Notes: a model not told the origin generated them from the letters alone. A stretch of DNA of 64,000 nucleotides from Xestospongia bergquistia (GCA_963965975.1 OZ014424.1:4402001-4466000), one strand, 5' to 3'; counted from the stretch's first letter, positions 37,501 to 49,291 are shown. A program made the numbers and translations.

Positions 37501-38638
37501 AGACAATGAAACAGTAGCTAGTTATTAAATTATGCATTTTTACATTACTACTTAATTAATTAATTACATGCCAATATATCATAAGCCAAATATAAATTCA
37601 CCAAATTTGTCATATAACCTCTTTACTGGAAAAAATCTCTATTGAACAACTTTTAATGTCTATTAAAGCAGGCCATGACTCTCTAATAGAACAACAGAAT
37701 AATGCACATTATAACTTACTACTTCAAATTCTAAATGCTAAACACCTTCAATTGTTTTGAATAATAATAATAAAATATTGAAATTTAGGGATGGCAATAC
37801 AAATATATCCTACATGAGAGTAGCAATGGCAATAAAAGTTGCTACATAATTGCCATATTGATATACTAACTTAATTTTCAGCTATTACAGTAAAGAACAA
37901 CCAGGAATTTGTGCAGTGGATGTAATAGATGAGTAGGAATGTCTTGTGAGTAAATACCATATTAGCTTCCATGCATAAAACCTATTATGCAATATTAGGA
38001 ATTGATTTTTAAAGAAGTTCTTTTATCAGGGTAATTATGTTGATAAGCCCTAGTTGTAAAAACAGCTATGAAAGCATTTCACTTGAACATGTGCAGGCCT
38101 CGTGATATAATACTGTCCTCAGCTCATTTTCCTTTTTAAGTATTTTAAATAAGTATTAGCAAATAAAATGGTATCATTGATATTCTTTAAAACATTGCAT
38201 ATTTAAATTCTTGAAAATTGACCTACAGAGCACACACACATATACTCTATGATCATTTTAAAATCACTGCTATGTATAATTGTATATGTAAAACTGGTTA
38301 CAACCTGCCTGATAATGAGTCTGTTAGCACAACATATATATATAATGTACCTTGTATATTTTCTATTCTTCTGTGGTGCTCTAGTCCTGCTGGCCCAGGT
38401 ATTCCTTGAATGTTCATAAGGTCATCATCGTTTACTTCATCAACATCTCCTTCTAATAGTAGGAGGAAATTCATTAACAGAAATAAGAGCGAAAAACCGT
38501 CAGTTCTATATCTCCCCTCTTTTTGTCTATAAGACTATTATACTTATTAATTTATTTAGAAAACAGCTTCCAACAACATTCAAAAGTAAGAACAGTAATG
38601 ACTACCCCATCTACTACTTACTTACCTAAAGCAGCCAT
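31573..38638 (-). CDS. Dynamin-like GTPase, array member C, 773 aa
   Basis: Nineteen exons: 38638-38626, 38452-38351, 37217-37042, 36942-36746, 36561-36462, 36289-36182, 35705-35456, 34867-34683, 34638-34460, 34165-34035, 33895-33765, 33663-33561, 33315-33115, 32751-32676, 32623-32588, 32475-32446, 32392-32296, 31845-31735, 31668-31573. Total 2322 nt, in frame to TAA. P-loop GRYNVGKTT is at about 146-154. Switch I reads VSETPETA, where the other copies have an ISPETA or similar form, and the third motif reads DTPGSHEV instead of DTPGSNEV. THYD is kept. Exon 7 carries a few extra residues before DTPG compared with A and B. The helical C-terminal half retains the FGRLRSAAA segment seen in A and B. 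All catalytic motifs are intact, so a functional GTPase is expected. Confidence 0.87.
35827..36017. mobile_element. MITE-like element, TTGGTTAAATCAACCAA ends
   Basis: The left end reads CACTACAGAAATGGATTGG followed by TTGATTTAACCAA. The right end is its near reverse complement, TTGGTTAAATCAACCAAATC followed by AATTTTTACAGCGAT. The inverted ends are about 35 bp with a few mismatches, and the element is about 190 bp. It lies in an intron of GTPase gene C. Similar end words occur near 20255, 22260 and 22575. Confidence 0.65.
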
Positions 38639-38987
38639 ATTGTGGTCTGACTTTAATATTGAAACAGGAATATCAGCGTCATCATGACAGCTACTTGCAT
38701 ATTGAAACAGCAACATCAACATCACTATCACAGCACTTAAATATTGAAACAGCAATATTACCATCATTATCACAGCTACTTGAGTACATGTGTACTGTTT
38801 ATTGCACATTTAACTAAATCCACTTGTTGGTTTTGGCAGCTATCTTAGAGACACAGGCATTCTTTTGTATACATATCATATCTTTGTATACATGTCATAT
38901 CAGTTATACAAAATTAGTTCAGCAGCAAGAAAAAATATATTTCCAGATGTCATGTCACGCACACACACACACACATGCACACTTTAA

Positions 38988-39295
38988 CTATTTAGCCTGT
39001 TCTACAATTGATAGTTGAGCAGACAAACGAACAAAATGTTCTTTAAATACTACACATTTCTTCTTTTTCTGTTTCTTCACTAACAATTTCTCCTATATAT
39101 AAGTAACAACTGTTATGATACTGTTAACACATGAATTAATGATACCTTATTTTCATTTAGTTCTTCTAATGATTTCAGTTGTCCCTGCTCTTCAATATAA
39201 CTGATAAAAAGTCTTATATCAGTTACCACTAAGCGACAGTATGATTTAAAGAAATACTATGTATGTATATTTGTGTATGAGAGAGGTAGATAGAT

Positions 39296-39362
<67 letters not shown>

Positions 39363-42300
39363 TAGCTGACATGGAGTGGCTTTTCTGTAGTGACAATGTA
39401 CTTTCTATACTACTTTCCAAATTTATAGTAAACTGCTGAATCCCTTTTTAAAAATATGATGGGATCATTCCTGAATGTGTGTGTATTAATTGATTAAATT
39501 GTATACATTATTTTTAGCCAAGGATGCTTTTTATATGTAATGCTTTTGCATGTATTCCTACAAAATTACAGAAATCATTATGTAATTAATATCATATACC
39601 AGTATGACATCTTCTTTTACTTCATCAAAGAACTCAGTGTATAGGCTAAGTAATGCTTGTCGTCTATCATCAACAATTTCATTGATATTATTTTCTCTAT
39701 TCAATTATATAAATAACATAATCGCAACAATTATTAGGAGACTCACTTAATAACATTAGCTCTGACAAATGGTAGTCTATAATAAATAATAATATAATGT
39801 TACCAGCTATATTACCATATGCATTTCAATTAAAGCAGAATAGACTACAAGGATCTAATATTAAATATTTATTCTACTACTGTGTGCTTAAAAAAATGGC
39901 AATAGTTTCATAGCAAAAATAGTTCTATAAGAGTTAATGAGTAAGCTCATCAAAATCAATAATTAGTATTGTCTATTTGAAATACACATATAGAACTTTT
40001 CTTCTGCTTACCTCATGCGTATTCTATGTCTTTTCTTTATGATCTTCCTATATGTGGACAAGACCAAATATAGTTATAATAAAAATTCATTGTAAATATA
40101 ATTAGCACCTTAATTCACATTTCTTTAAGTCACTAATTGTACTTTTCTTTCTTTCATATAAGCCTCCAGACTCAAAATCTTCATATTGGAGTTTGCCTAA
40201 AAAAGGTGTTATAGTGGTATACTGAGTATAATAAACATTGCAAAAACTAGTTTAAAAGTCATTGCTTAAAGCTGGCTGTACCAATAATTAACATACAGAC
40301 TATAGTGACAATACATACTGTGATTAATTTGATCTGGAGTAATGCATCCTAGAGTAGCAGCACAGCAGAACTGATCAAATACCTCTGATATACTTTCAAT
40401 ATATCTATGAACTCTCTCTTGACAGCAATCAAACTTAATTTGTAACAACCATTCTTTTGAAACTGCTTCAGCCTCATTATGGAATGTAACATTGAGTTCT
40501 ATATAAATGAAGACACAAAACTATATGTAGTTGAAGTATATCCATACCTTCTTTTAACTTGGCTATGCTATACTTTCTTCGTCTTTGTCTTTGCTGGAGT
40601 GTGGTTAGTAAAGACGCTAGTAACTCCTCAACTTTATTCTTGTATTCTCCCTGTATTGATTAATAAACATCCTGTTATATAATATATATTACATTACAGA
40701 ACTAATAACCATGTCAAAATTCTAAAGGACACGACTACAGATATAAATACTGAAATACATCAAAAAATATATTGTAGAATATTTTGTCAGTATTTATATA
40801 CTCATCTGATCAGACATTACATTCTTATAAAAATTACTTCTGACCTCATATTTTCCGATATCTTCTTTATAGCTATCATTCAAAGCAGCCAACAAGGTTG
40901 ATTTATCACTGATACTTTCCAGCATTGCCTTATGATGTTCCACTACATCCTTGGCAGATTGAATATGCTTTTCAAGTTGAGGCTCTATAACTAAAACAAA
41001 GGAATATATTATTAAAATTATAACTCTTTTTCCTTCTCCTTTATCGAAGTATTTGTTAATTATTACTATTATATAGGCAATGCTACTGCTTGCCTGTTAA
41101 ATATAGCTTCACTACCTTGAATTTCACTTGTATATTTTGATTCAAGATGTTCTATCAAATTCTGGGCAGCTTTCAAGAATCCATTACAACTAGAAACGAT
41201 GTTTTGTTTCCAGATAACAGAGAGCCTCTTTGAGACCATACTGACCCTAGTAGTTAAATTAAATGAGAGTATTATAAACTATTATCATTTAAATAGGACT
41301 TTAGACAATTAACAAGAAAATACATATAACAAAAGAAACATACATGTTGACACTAACATGATAGAGTTAATAAATACCTTTCTTCCACCTCCTTTATCAT
41401 ACTAATTTTCTCAACACTCATCAAGACTTCATCACGAGACATCTTAAAAACACCCTCTGTAATTTTCTGTTCCTTGTCTTCCAATTCATCCAAGTCACTA
41501 GCATCATTATCCTCCTCTAATTGCTTCATCTTTACCCATATAAGATTTGAGCGAACACCTCTGTAACTACCACTTGAGGGAGAACATCTGCACTGTCGAA
41601 CCTTTATGGAAAATATGGAATGTTAGGATTATTCTAGCTTACTACTTACATCACTGGCCCACTTTCCACAGAGAGGGAATACAATATTCTCAGACACCTT
41701 GATATCTAAGATTTTTGCAAGAGTACTTGTGATTTTCTTCTTAACCTCTGCTACACAAATTTGTGCTTGTTGATTTTGGAAATAAATATCAAAATGTGTG
41801 ACAACAATAGTGAGTCGTTCACTCTGAAATATTTCTGTTAGATAAGGAAATAAAACAAATTAATTCATTCAGGGAGTCAAAGCAGGTAAAATTCAATGAT
41901 TACTATAGCATTTTAATGTATTCTAAAAATTGTTAAGTTTACATAATTACTTGTACCCGAATTATTTGGTCCTCTATTCTATTAAATCAACTTACGTGGG
42001 TCTCTTTCATAAATAATTTTAAAAGCATCATAATCAGCTATGTTCATTATGTCATCATATTTCATGACAAAGATGTAAGCAGCTGCTGACTTCAAGTTTA
42101 ACTCTGATATCTTTTGCAGATCTTCTTCTCCCACTTCATTGGAGCCAGGAGTATCAACTAGATACGGTTTAAGAGAGAACCCTGTGGTGGGGACATGCAT
42201 TATGGGGAGACTGATTTTGAGTAGGTAGTCCTCATCTTTTATCTAAATGACAACATTGGACTATTATCAACTGTTCATCTAATTTGTTTTTTTATGAAGA

Positions 42301-45280
42301 CTACAGTTATCTATTTTAGAGTATAATATTAACTTTGATTCTCAATACATAAAGATTCATTCTTCTAACATAGCTATTTTATAAGCATGCATTAGTAATA
42401 ACTTACCATAATTGTTTTTTCTCTAATACCAAGATGTAGATCTGTGAGATGCTTTTTAATGTTCCCTATACCAGTAGCAACTTGTGCTGATGTAGACCAA
42501 TGCAAGAGTATAGGCTAATAAGAAAATGATATAGACACCTAATTAATTCTGTGTACAAAAACTATATTAACATTTTAAAAATTATATTAATATATGTGAC
42601 CTGATTTGTGAAAAGGAACCATTTTTGCTAAAACATCTCAAAACATACAGTTGCTGTGTACAAAACTATAGATTTTTCCCTGTCTGTTTACTAAGTTATA
42701 TCTTAGTTGAAAAACAATACATGTCTTAAATGCAAAATTTAATAAACATGGTTTAAACAGATTTGCTTACATGCTAGTGTTTATAAATGTTTTGATAAAA
42801 GTGGTCCCTTATTGCAAATCAGGTCAGATATTTTTATAGTAAAATCAGTACACACTGATACACTAAAAGACCTGGTATATTGAATAACATGTTCATTTTA
42901 GGAGGAGCTAGTTAAATATACTATATCCAATTTGAGTTTGATCCCAGGCTCAGTGCTATATCTCAGGCAAGCTGAAGAGAAATGGTTTGTACCATGAGCA
43001 CATCATTAACGTTGAAGAGTGCTTTAACCTCAGGGAAAGAACTAGATAGGTTCTTACTTCAGGCTTGTTCTTTGTTTTGATGATGCTTTGTTCAGTGATC
43101 TCATCATGTTGAATATAAAGTGTAGAAGCTGTCTCTGGTGATATTGACGTCGGAAGAACTCTAAAAAGAACATAAAATATCATGTAAATAAAGAGGAATT
43201 ATTGGAAGCACATACAGCAATTAAGACATAGTTTAGTGCTTATATTATCATTCTTTTATCAATTCAAACTTTTTGTTACAATATACTGTTAAATAGATTT
43301 GTTGTTTTAACTGATCCATAGTCACATAGCTTGCATGCATCTCCACAAAATGTTTTGAAAAGGAACAATAACAAACACAGTTATGATTACTAATTACTAT
43401 GGAACTTTATAACTAATGTACTTAAACTAACAACTTCTCTATATGTATGTAGTATGTAGGGATGCCCTATTATAATTCCATAGTAACAATCCTTACACAC
43501 AGGCCCAGAATCTTATATTATCTAACTAATGAGATGTTAAATAGTATCTCCATAACTATATGATCATCAACTAGTATATTTTAGTTATTATAGTATGTAA
43601 TATTTACTACTTTGCAGCATCTTGTCCTGTGCTATATGCAGCAATGGGTTAGTTTAGATTGCTATTAATGTGATACAATAATGTTTTACATTTTGCAATA
43701 GCAAACATTTTATTAGACATTATTTTTCAAAAATTTTATATTAAATTTACTTACTCTTCACCGATGAGAGCATTAATGAGAGTACTCTTGCCAACATTGT
43801 ATCGTCCCACTACACAGATGTACACACTAGAGTCAAGGAGTTGTTGCTCTACTTTCAACAAAGCATCATATGGAACAAAATCAGGAATTTCAAACTCCTT
43901 TTCTTGACTACGTACATCTAATACTGTAGATTTCACTCGTGCCAAAATTTTCTACAGCAAATAGTAAAATTAAGAGATCAGTTAATCAATTATTTAACAA
44001 TTAATTATAACAATATTTTAATAACATTAGATTATTTGAAACATGCATAAATTTACATGCTAAATACAATGTAGCTATAATACATCAACTAAGAGTATCC
44101 ATGTTACTTATGTACTACAAATTCTGCATGTACATAGGCACAAGTGCTATAAACAACAATATTCTAGTCATAATATTGTGGTCTCTGGGGATATCTAAGA
44201 ATGCAATAACTTTACTTACTGCAGCTAAACTTTGTATATCAGAACAGATATCAAGTTCCAATGTCTCATCATTGAAAGCAAGTTCCTCAAGTTTTGGTGC
44301 CCAAGCAATATCCTTGAAGGGCTGAATGTTTAAGTCAGTATCTTGCAATTCTTCTACTAACTGATTCAGTTCTACTAAGGACTCCACATCTGTAAACAAG
44401 ATAGAACTCAATAAAATAAACATCATTGTTTTCATTAAATTGAAAATAAATATAAAATAGTGATATTCCGTGAACAGATAATTGTTATTAAAGCTAATGT
44501 TTAAATAATGAATTTAAAAAAATAACCATTAAAATTAATTGATGACATAGCAAGTTGACATAGGCTCTAAGCACATTACACATGTGTATTTTGAAACATG
44601 CACTTAAGGTAAAACTAATTCACTTCCTCACAGTTGTCATTAACTACCAGTACATCTACTGTGACAGTCATGATACTAACAAGGTATTTGTGACCTTTAT
44701 TTAAAAGGAGATGATGGGAAAAAATATTTCATAAAACAATTTAAATAGCATATAGAGAATGCAGATTCCTCAGTTATCTATCTACAATCCATGTTAATAC
44801 AGGTTATAGCATGGACAACATGACTGAGTAATATTTTTCATTAGATCATTACAACAATTAGGTAATATACTTAGAATAAAAAAGCAAGCAAAATGCTATT
44901 ATACTAAGCATTACAATAATGACTGTGTGTGTGTGTAAGACATCCTAGACATTCAAGCCTGTAGATAAACTTAAGAAAGTATGCAAACAATATCTAATAC
45001 ATATTACATTGAATATCTATTATAAATCAAAGTTAATTAGCTATAGACCTGTATGTCTCATAAGCAATCCAAAATTCCTCATTATATCGTGTATATGGTA
45101 CATCAATCAATATATACATAATATTATTACCTTGTATGTTCTCAAATTTTCTGCTGTGCTCTGTTCTTTTAGTGATAGGTTCACTGTCATTGAGAAGTTT
45201 TTCTAGTAAAATTAAAACATTACGTCAGTCCGTTTAAGTCGAGTGTTATGTACGTATATAATCTTACCCAGAGAAGCCAT
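38988..45280 (-). CDS. Dynamin-like GTPase, array member D, 779 aa (most diverged copy)
   Basis: Nineteen exons: 45280-45268, 45202-45131, 44389-44220, 43951-43755, 43160-43058, 42514-42407, 42242-41996, 41834-41650, 41601-41378, 41246-41116, 40984-40845, 40650-40548, 40498-40319, 40196-40109, 40047-40012, 39776-39747, 39696-39600, 39256-39146, 39092-38988. Total 2340 nt, in frame to TAG. The P-loop is GRYNVGKST (about 134-142), with Ser where the others have Thr; both are allowed in GTPases. DTPG and THYD are present. Exon 9 carries an acidic insert (EEDNDASDLDELEDKE). Exons 13-14 differ strongly from the other copies: the FGRLRSAAA segment is replaced by a Cys-containing one, and the VGD(D/N)D acidic segment by GKLQYEDFES. 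The gene is nearest to the array's upstream border, 230 bp from CTF8. Confidence 0.87.
39303..39352. repeat. (GA)n microsatellite
   Basis: About 25 GA units in the last-but-one intron of GTPase gene D. The long Leu/Ser open frame across it on the minus strand is an artefact of the dinucleotide repeat. Confidence 0.95.
42599..42824. mobile_element. MITE copy, ACCTGATTTGCAA family
   Basis: It begins ACCTGATTTGTGAAAAGG and ends, in reverse complement, ACCTGATTTGCAATAAGG. The interior shares words with the copies at 16173-16383 and 63019-63260, such as TAAAACATCTCAAAACATAC and TTTATAAATGTTTTGATAAA. It lies in the intron between exons 5 and 6 of GTPase gene D. Confidence 0.8.
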
Positions 45281-45510
45281 TGTCTCTCTGCTGCAGGTCA
45301 GTATAGTGGGTGGGGTAGAAATTATAGGTGGTGAGATGCGTTATATAATGTGTATAGCTTTATACTGATTAAAATAGATTCAAAAGTCACTCATGAGTCA
45401 GACATAATGGAATTGATTATCTTTCTTTTTACTTCAATTTTGCAAATATTATACTTTTTATAACAGTTTTATCAAAAATGATGCCACAATAATTATCATT
45501 GAGTCAAGTC

Positions 45511-45828
45511 TTAATGTTTGATTGACACTAAAGGTTTTGGTCTGTTACTGAAGACAATCTTCTTTGTCACAAAAGCAACAATATTATATTCCATACTACT
45601 GATACCAGACTTCTTCATCACAGCTAACGGCTGATCTAATGAAACCACCTTTCCCGTAAGTAGGTGATGTCCAATAATTAAACTGGGTGTACCACTATCA
45701 CTAAAATGAAGGTCGCCAATATGAAGTCCATCATATGAATGGCCTTCATGAGTTTCTAGAACACCTTGTAATTCTACTAAACCCCACTCCTTGCCTGCTT
45801 CAGTACACAAACTCACCACCAGCTGCAT
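45511..45828 (-). CDS. CHTF8: CTF8 homolog, RFC-CTF18 clamp-loader subunit, 105 aa
   Basis: A single-exon gene. The protein carries the CTF8 signature blocks in order: WGLVELQG near the N-terminus, then GDLHFSDSGTPSLIIGHH, GKVVSLDQPLAVM, and FSNRPKPLV at the end. Its length is close to the roughly 120 aa of animal CTF8. CTF8 with DCC1 and CTF18 forms the alternative replication factor C complex, which loads PCNA and supports sister-chromatid cohesion in the nucleus. The start ATG follows nothing in frame and precedes the conserved block by only a few residues, as in other animals. It is transcribed in the same direction as the GTPase array, 230 bp from the start of member D, and 345 bp downstream of RAB5IF; no functional link is implied. 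Confidence 0.93.
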   Translation of the reverse strand: MQLVVSLCTEAGKEWGLVELQGVLETHEGHSYDGLHIGDLHFSDSGTPSLIIGHHLLTGKVVSLDQPLAVMKKSGISSMEYNIVAFVTKKIVFSNRPKPLVSIKH

Positions 45829-46173
45829 CAGGGGAAGTGGTTGTTAATTTGAAGGCGTGTCTCTAACCCACGTGTGTAGATCAGTAATTACACGTATAAT
45901 ATTATTCACAAATGGGGTAGAGACATCTACTGTTATTGTGGCTAATTAGCTAAATCATAGTTGAACATGTTTCAGTGTCAGTTCACTGAATAGTGTGACT
46001 AAATAGTTGTTGCTAGTATGCTACAACTTTACCACTTCAATGTAATTGAAGAGCAATAATTTCCAATTAAATATCAATTTAATTATACATCTTTTATGTA
46101 CCTACAAATGATTTATGATTTTTGGCTTATAAGGTTTGTCCTTTTATAAATAAAGATCTACTATACCATATCA

Positions 46174-47728
46174 TCAGCTGAACTGAAAAGCTGTATAGGA
46201 TAGGATCCAATTTACCTGTAGGAAAATGACAAAAATTAATAAAATGAAACTAAAAGTAATAAAGTGATAATAAAACAAACTTAAGTACTTTGATAAGATA
46301 AACAACAATAAAATGTGCCAATAATTTCATCAGTCAAAAAGCTAGGCTTGCTTATTATTTATTTTATTTAAATTTAGGAACAAAGTTCAAACACATATTC
46401 AATAAAGCATTAATAAGTTTTATTGCTTCATGTTTGAGTATATTGAGACATTGCCTGTATATTATATTGTATGAGAAGTGTGGTCTCAACCTACAGGGTT
46501 GCTAATTGAAGCACAGGCCAATGGCAGAAGACAACTTTCTTATAATATTATAACAGGACAACAAATATAACATGAAATTCAAATAATAGATCAATAAAGT
46601 GTCATTTTTACTTTTATAGAACAGAAATTAAAGAATTCAAGATGTGGTTTTGTGACCTTGGATTTGCTATGTCATTTATTTATCACTTGATTAAACCTCT
46701 TGTGTGCTATCATATCCATACTATATTCTCAACAACACTTTATCTACCTTTTTAATTTCATTTTTGATATTAATCTAAACACTAGAACTACAGTCCAATT
46801 GATCAATATATTATTGTATATCTATGGTTTTCTTACAATAAATATTGCAAAAGAAGTCATAAATCCTTCTTTGAGTAATTCCCAGATACCTCCTAGCTCT
46901 TCTTCATCCACTCCTTGATATAATGTACAATAAAAATAGACTATCCCACATGTAATTAGAAAGTAACTACAAAAGAAAGACAATAGTACATTAGTTAAAT
47001 GACATAGTGCTACAGGCAAAGGTGAGTGTATGAGTACCACATACAAACATTGTTAGTTATGGTGTCAGCTTAAGGCACCAAAACCCAAGGACTAATGTTA
47101 TTCAGAATTATAGCACAATATATATGTTTTATATTAAAGCTACTGTTACTTAAGAGTAGATAAGTATAACTTTTGTTGTTTTGATGATACAATATAATTG
47201 TAAAGTATCAATGATCAAGGTGGTAGCAGATATAAAACAAGGGTCTGGTCATTAGTCTCACAAACCAGACCTAACTCTATCATTGAATGCTGGAGAAGGG
47301 CAGTGTGTAGATAGCAGGGACTCCTAGACTAGAAATTGTCAGTTAGAATGAATACATTTTTGGCAACACTTGAGGAATATTTAACTCCTTCTGTCTTCAA
47401 GTACTCTATGAGATTTTAAGGAATCGCAAACCTCTACCTTTGTGTCACATCATGTCAATCTTTTATTGACACAACTAATTACCAAATCTACTTACAGGAG
47501 CATCCCCACTACACCAGTTAATGGTATAAGACCCCATACTAGACCTAAAAACAATGACATTATCTGCCTCATCCAATAGACAACATCCAACAAATCATCC
47601 TAAAAGACAATAATACATAACTCCATATAATAATATCAAGTATACTATACCTTGTTCTCCCAATTTTGCCTTTTCTTAAATGCTTTATTCCACAAGATAG
47701 CTCGTCTACTTTTGGTTTTGGACTCCAT
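46174..47728 (-). CDS. RAB5IF: RAB5IF (Rab5-interacting factor family) homolog, 117 aa
   Basis: Four exons: 47728-47651, 47599-47496, 46966-46837, 46215-46174. They sum to 354 nt in frame to TGA. The family pattern is clear: DVVYWMRQIMSLFLGLVWG followed by a first hydrophobic segment, then a second hydrophobic segment, then VDEEELGGIWELLKEGFMTS. The last short exon gives VNWILSYTAFQ, matching the C-terminal segment of animal RAB5IF (C20orf24). The family belongs with Rab5ip/EMC6-like small membrane proteins of the endoplasmic reticulum and mitochondria, linked to multipass protein insertion and respiratory-chain assembly in vertebrates. Three membrane segments are expected. If the donor at the end of exon 3 were not used, reading would stop after three more codons and lose the last segment. 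The gene is divergent to MSS4. Confidence 0.9.
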
Positions 47729-47846
47729 GCTTATGGGCAGTGCCTACTAGTAGCAGCCACACCCCTTATAAGAATGGTGAGTCATTTCTGACACATCATG
47801 CAAAGTGAGTGTACATCAATTACAAAGTGAGACTTCAAGTGAAATA
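47729..47846. promoter_or_regulatory. Compact bidirectional promoter between RAB5IF and MSS4
   Basis: Only 118 bp separate the two start codons, so both 5' untranslated regions and core promoters must share it or overlap into the first exons. It contains a CCACACCCC word (KLF/Sp-like box) and GGTGAGTCA (AP-1-like). No TATA box is clear. Site names are motif resemblance only. Confidence 0.6.
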
Positions 47847-49291
47847 ATGGCTGAACCAACTGATAAAGGAGAAGATACGGCTATATCCATTAGTGATATT
47901 ACTGCTGAAATACTTATGGAGCAATCTAAATCACATGCAACTGACCTCATTGATTTCAGGTAGGCACAGATTAGTTATTATCAAGAGGGTGTGTCAAGTG
48001 AATTTATAATAGGCTGCTTTAATAAAGATTGTGTATTAATACTTAATCATTTGCCCTATACGAGGGGATGGGGCAGATTGGGAGACTCCTGTGTTTACTG
48101 TGTCTTACCAATAGTTTGCACTTTTGTTAATGTTATTGTGTCAATAAAGGAGGCTAAATTAATTTCCTATTGTTTCTGGTATGGAGGAGGCATACTAAAT
48201 ACATTGGACAACTGAAGCCACTAGCAACTGACTCTGTTGTTTACCAATCTCTCTTCCTTTAAAGGAATTGTACCATAGTATAAAAGGACAAAAAATAGTA
48301 ACACTGGATAACTGTTGATGTAGTCTGTTTACTCAGTAATGATACTATTAAGTACTTTTTTTGCTGTTTATATCCTAGTTCAATTCCTTTAAACTTTGTA
48401 TCCTAAATCTATATATCCTCTTATGTATCTGTAAATTATCTGTATGTCTAATGTTAATCCGTTATATTTGGTAGTTAGTTAATGTTCCAACATTCATACT
48501 CAGTATTCTAGAAACATGTATAATTTGTTAGTACTACTGTCTGTCTTATTTTAACCCTTAGTGTTGGTGAGTGTTGTGGTGATGATAATAAGAACTCACT
48601 AGACTTGATTTGTGGACATTGTAACTGTAAAGTTATGAAATCTAATTATGGTACATTGATACAAAAAGAGGTAAATTTCAATCCAATTATTAATAGTTGT
48701 ATTAATTATATATGTACATAACTCCACCCACTTGCTACATTATACATATGTCTAAACATACACTCCTTTTCAAATTTAAACAAACTCTTAATTCTATAAT
48801 TATTTCTGACTATCTACTAGTCAATGATCACAACCTATAGCTTTCTATAATTATTTCTGACTATCTACTAGTCAATGATCACAACCTATAGCTACAGCTT
48901 GTCATCCAGCTTTTATTAAACATCTTAGTTTTGTTTCAATTGTTCAACTACTTTGTGATATCTGCAGGTAGACTGCTTTAATTTTCATTGTAGAAGCCTC
49001 ACAGTCCATTGATTGGTGACATTGATTCTCTCTCTCTCTCTCTAGTTCTTTCTTCCTGATATGACAGAGAAGTACCTAATAGGTACCAAACCAGCTGGTG
49101 ATACTCTCACCGATCATTGGTTGGTAGTTGATATGTTCAATTTTGAGAATGTAGGTTTTACTAAACCTGTTGATGATCTCAAATATTTGATATGTGCTGA
49201 CTGTGAGGTAGGACCTATTGGCTGGCACAAGATGAGTACTCCCGAAGAATTTTATATTGCGTGTACTCGAGTTAAGTATGGTAGTGACTAA
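47847..49291 (+). CDS. RABIF: MSS4 / RABIF homolog, Rab guanine-nucleotide-release factor, 155 aa
   Basis: Three exons: 47847-47959, 48562-48670, 49046-49291, 468 nt in frame to TAA. After an N-terminal extension of about 35 residues, mostly acidic or polar and longer than in mammals (123 aa total), the MSS4 fold is recognisable. The first zinc-binding knuckle lies in LICGHCNCKV; KEFFLPDM follows, then DHWLVVDMFNFENVGFT, and the second Cys pair is in YLICADCEVGPIGWH. Four Cys (two CxxC pairs) would hold one zinc. MSS4 binds nucleotide-free exocytic Rabs (Rab1, Rab3, Rab8, Rab10 groups) as a chaperone or slow exchange factor in the cytosol. It is head-to-head with RAB5IF. Confidence 0.95.
48258..48393. 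mobile_element. MITE in MSS4 intron 1
   Basis: It has inverted ends TTTAAAGGAATTG and CAATTCCTTTAAA about 136 bp apart. The interior is related to the GTPase gene A intron segment at 18385-18545. No coding capacity. Confidence 0.75.
48793..48894. repeat. 51-bp direct tandem duplication
   Basis: Two essentially identical 51-bp units start at 48793 and 48844 (TCTATAATTATTTCTGACTA...). They lie in the second intron of the MSS4 gene and are probably a recent duplication. Confidence 0.95.
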
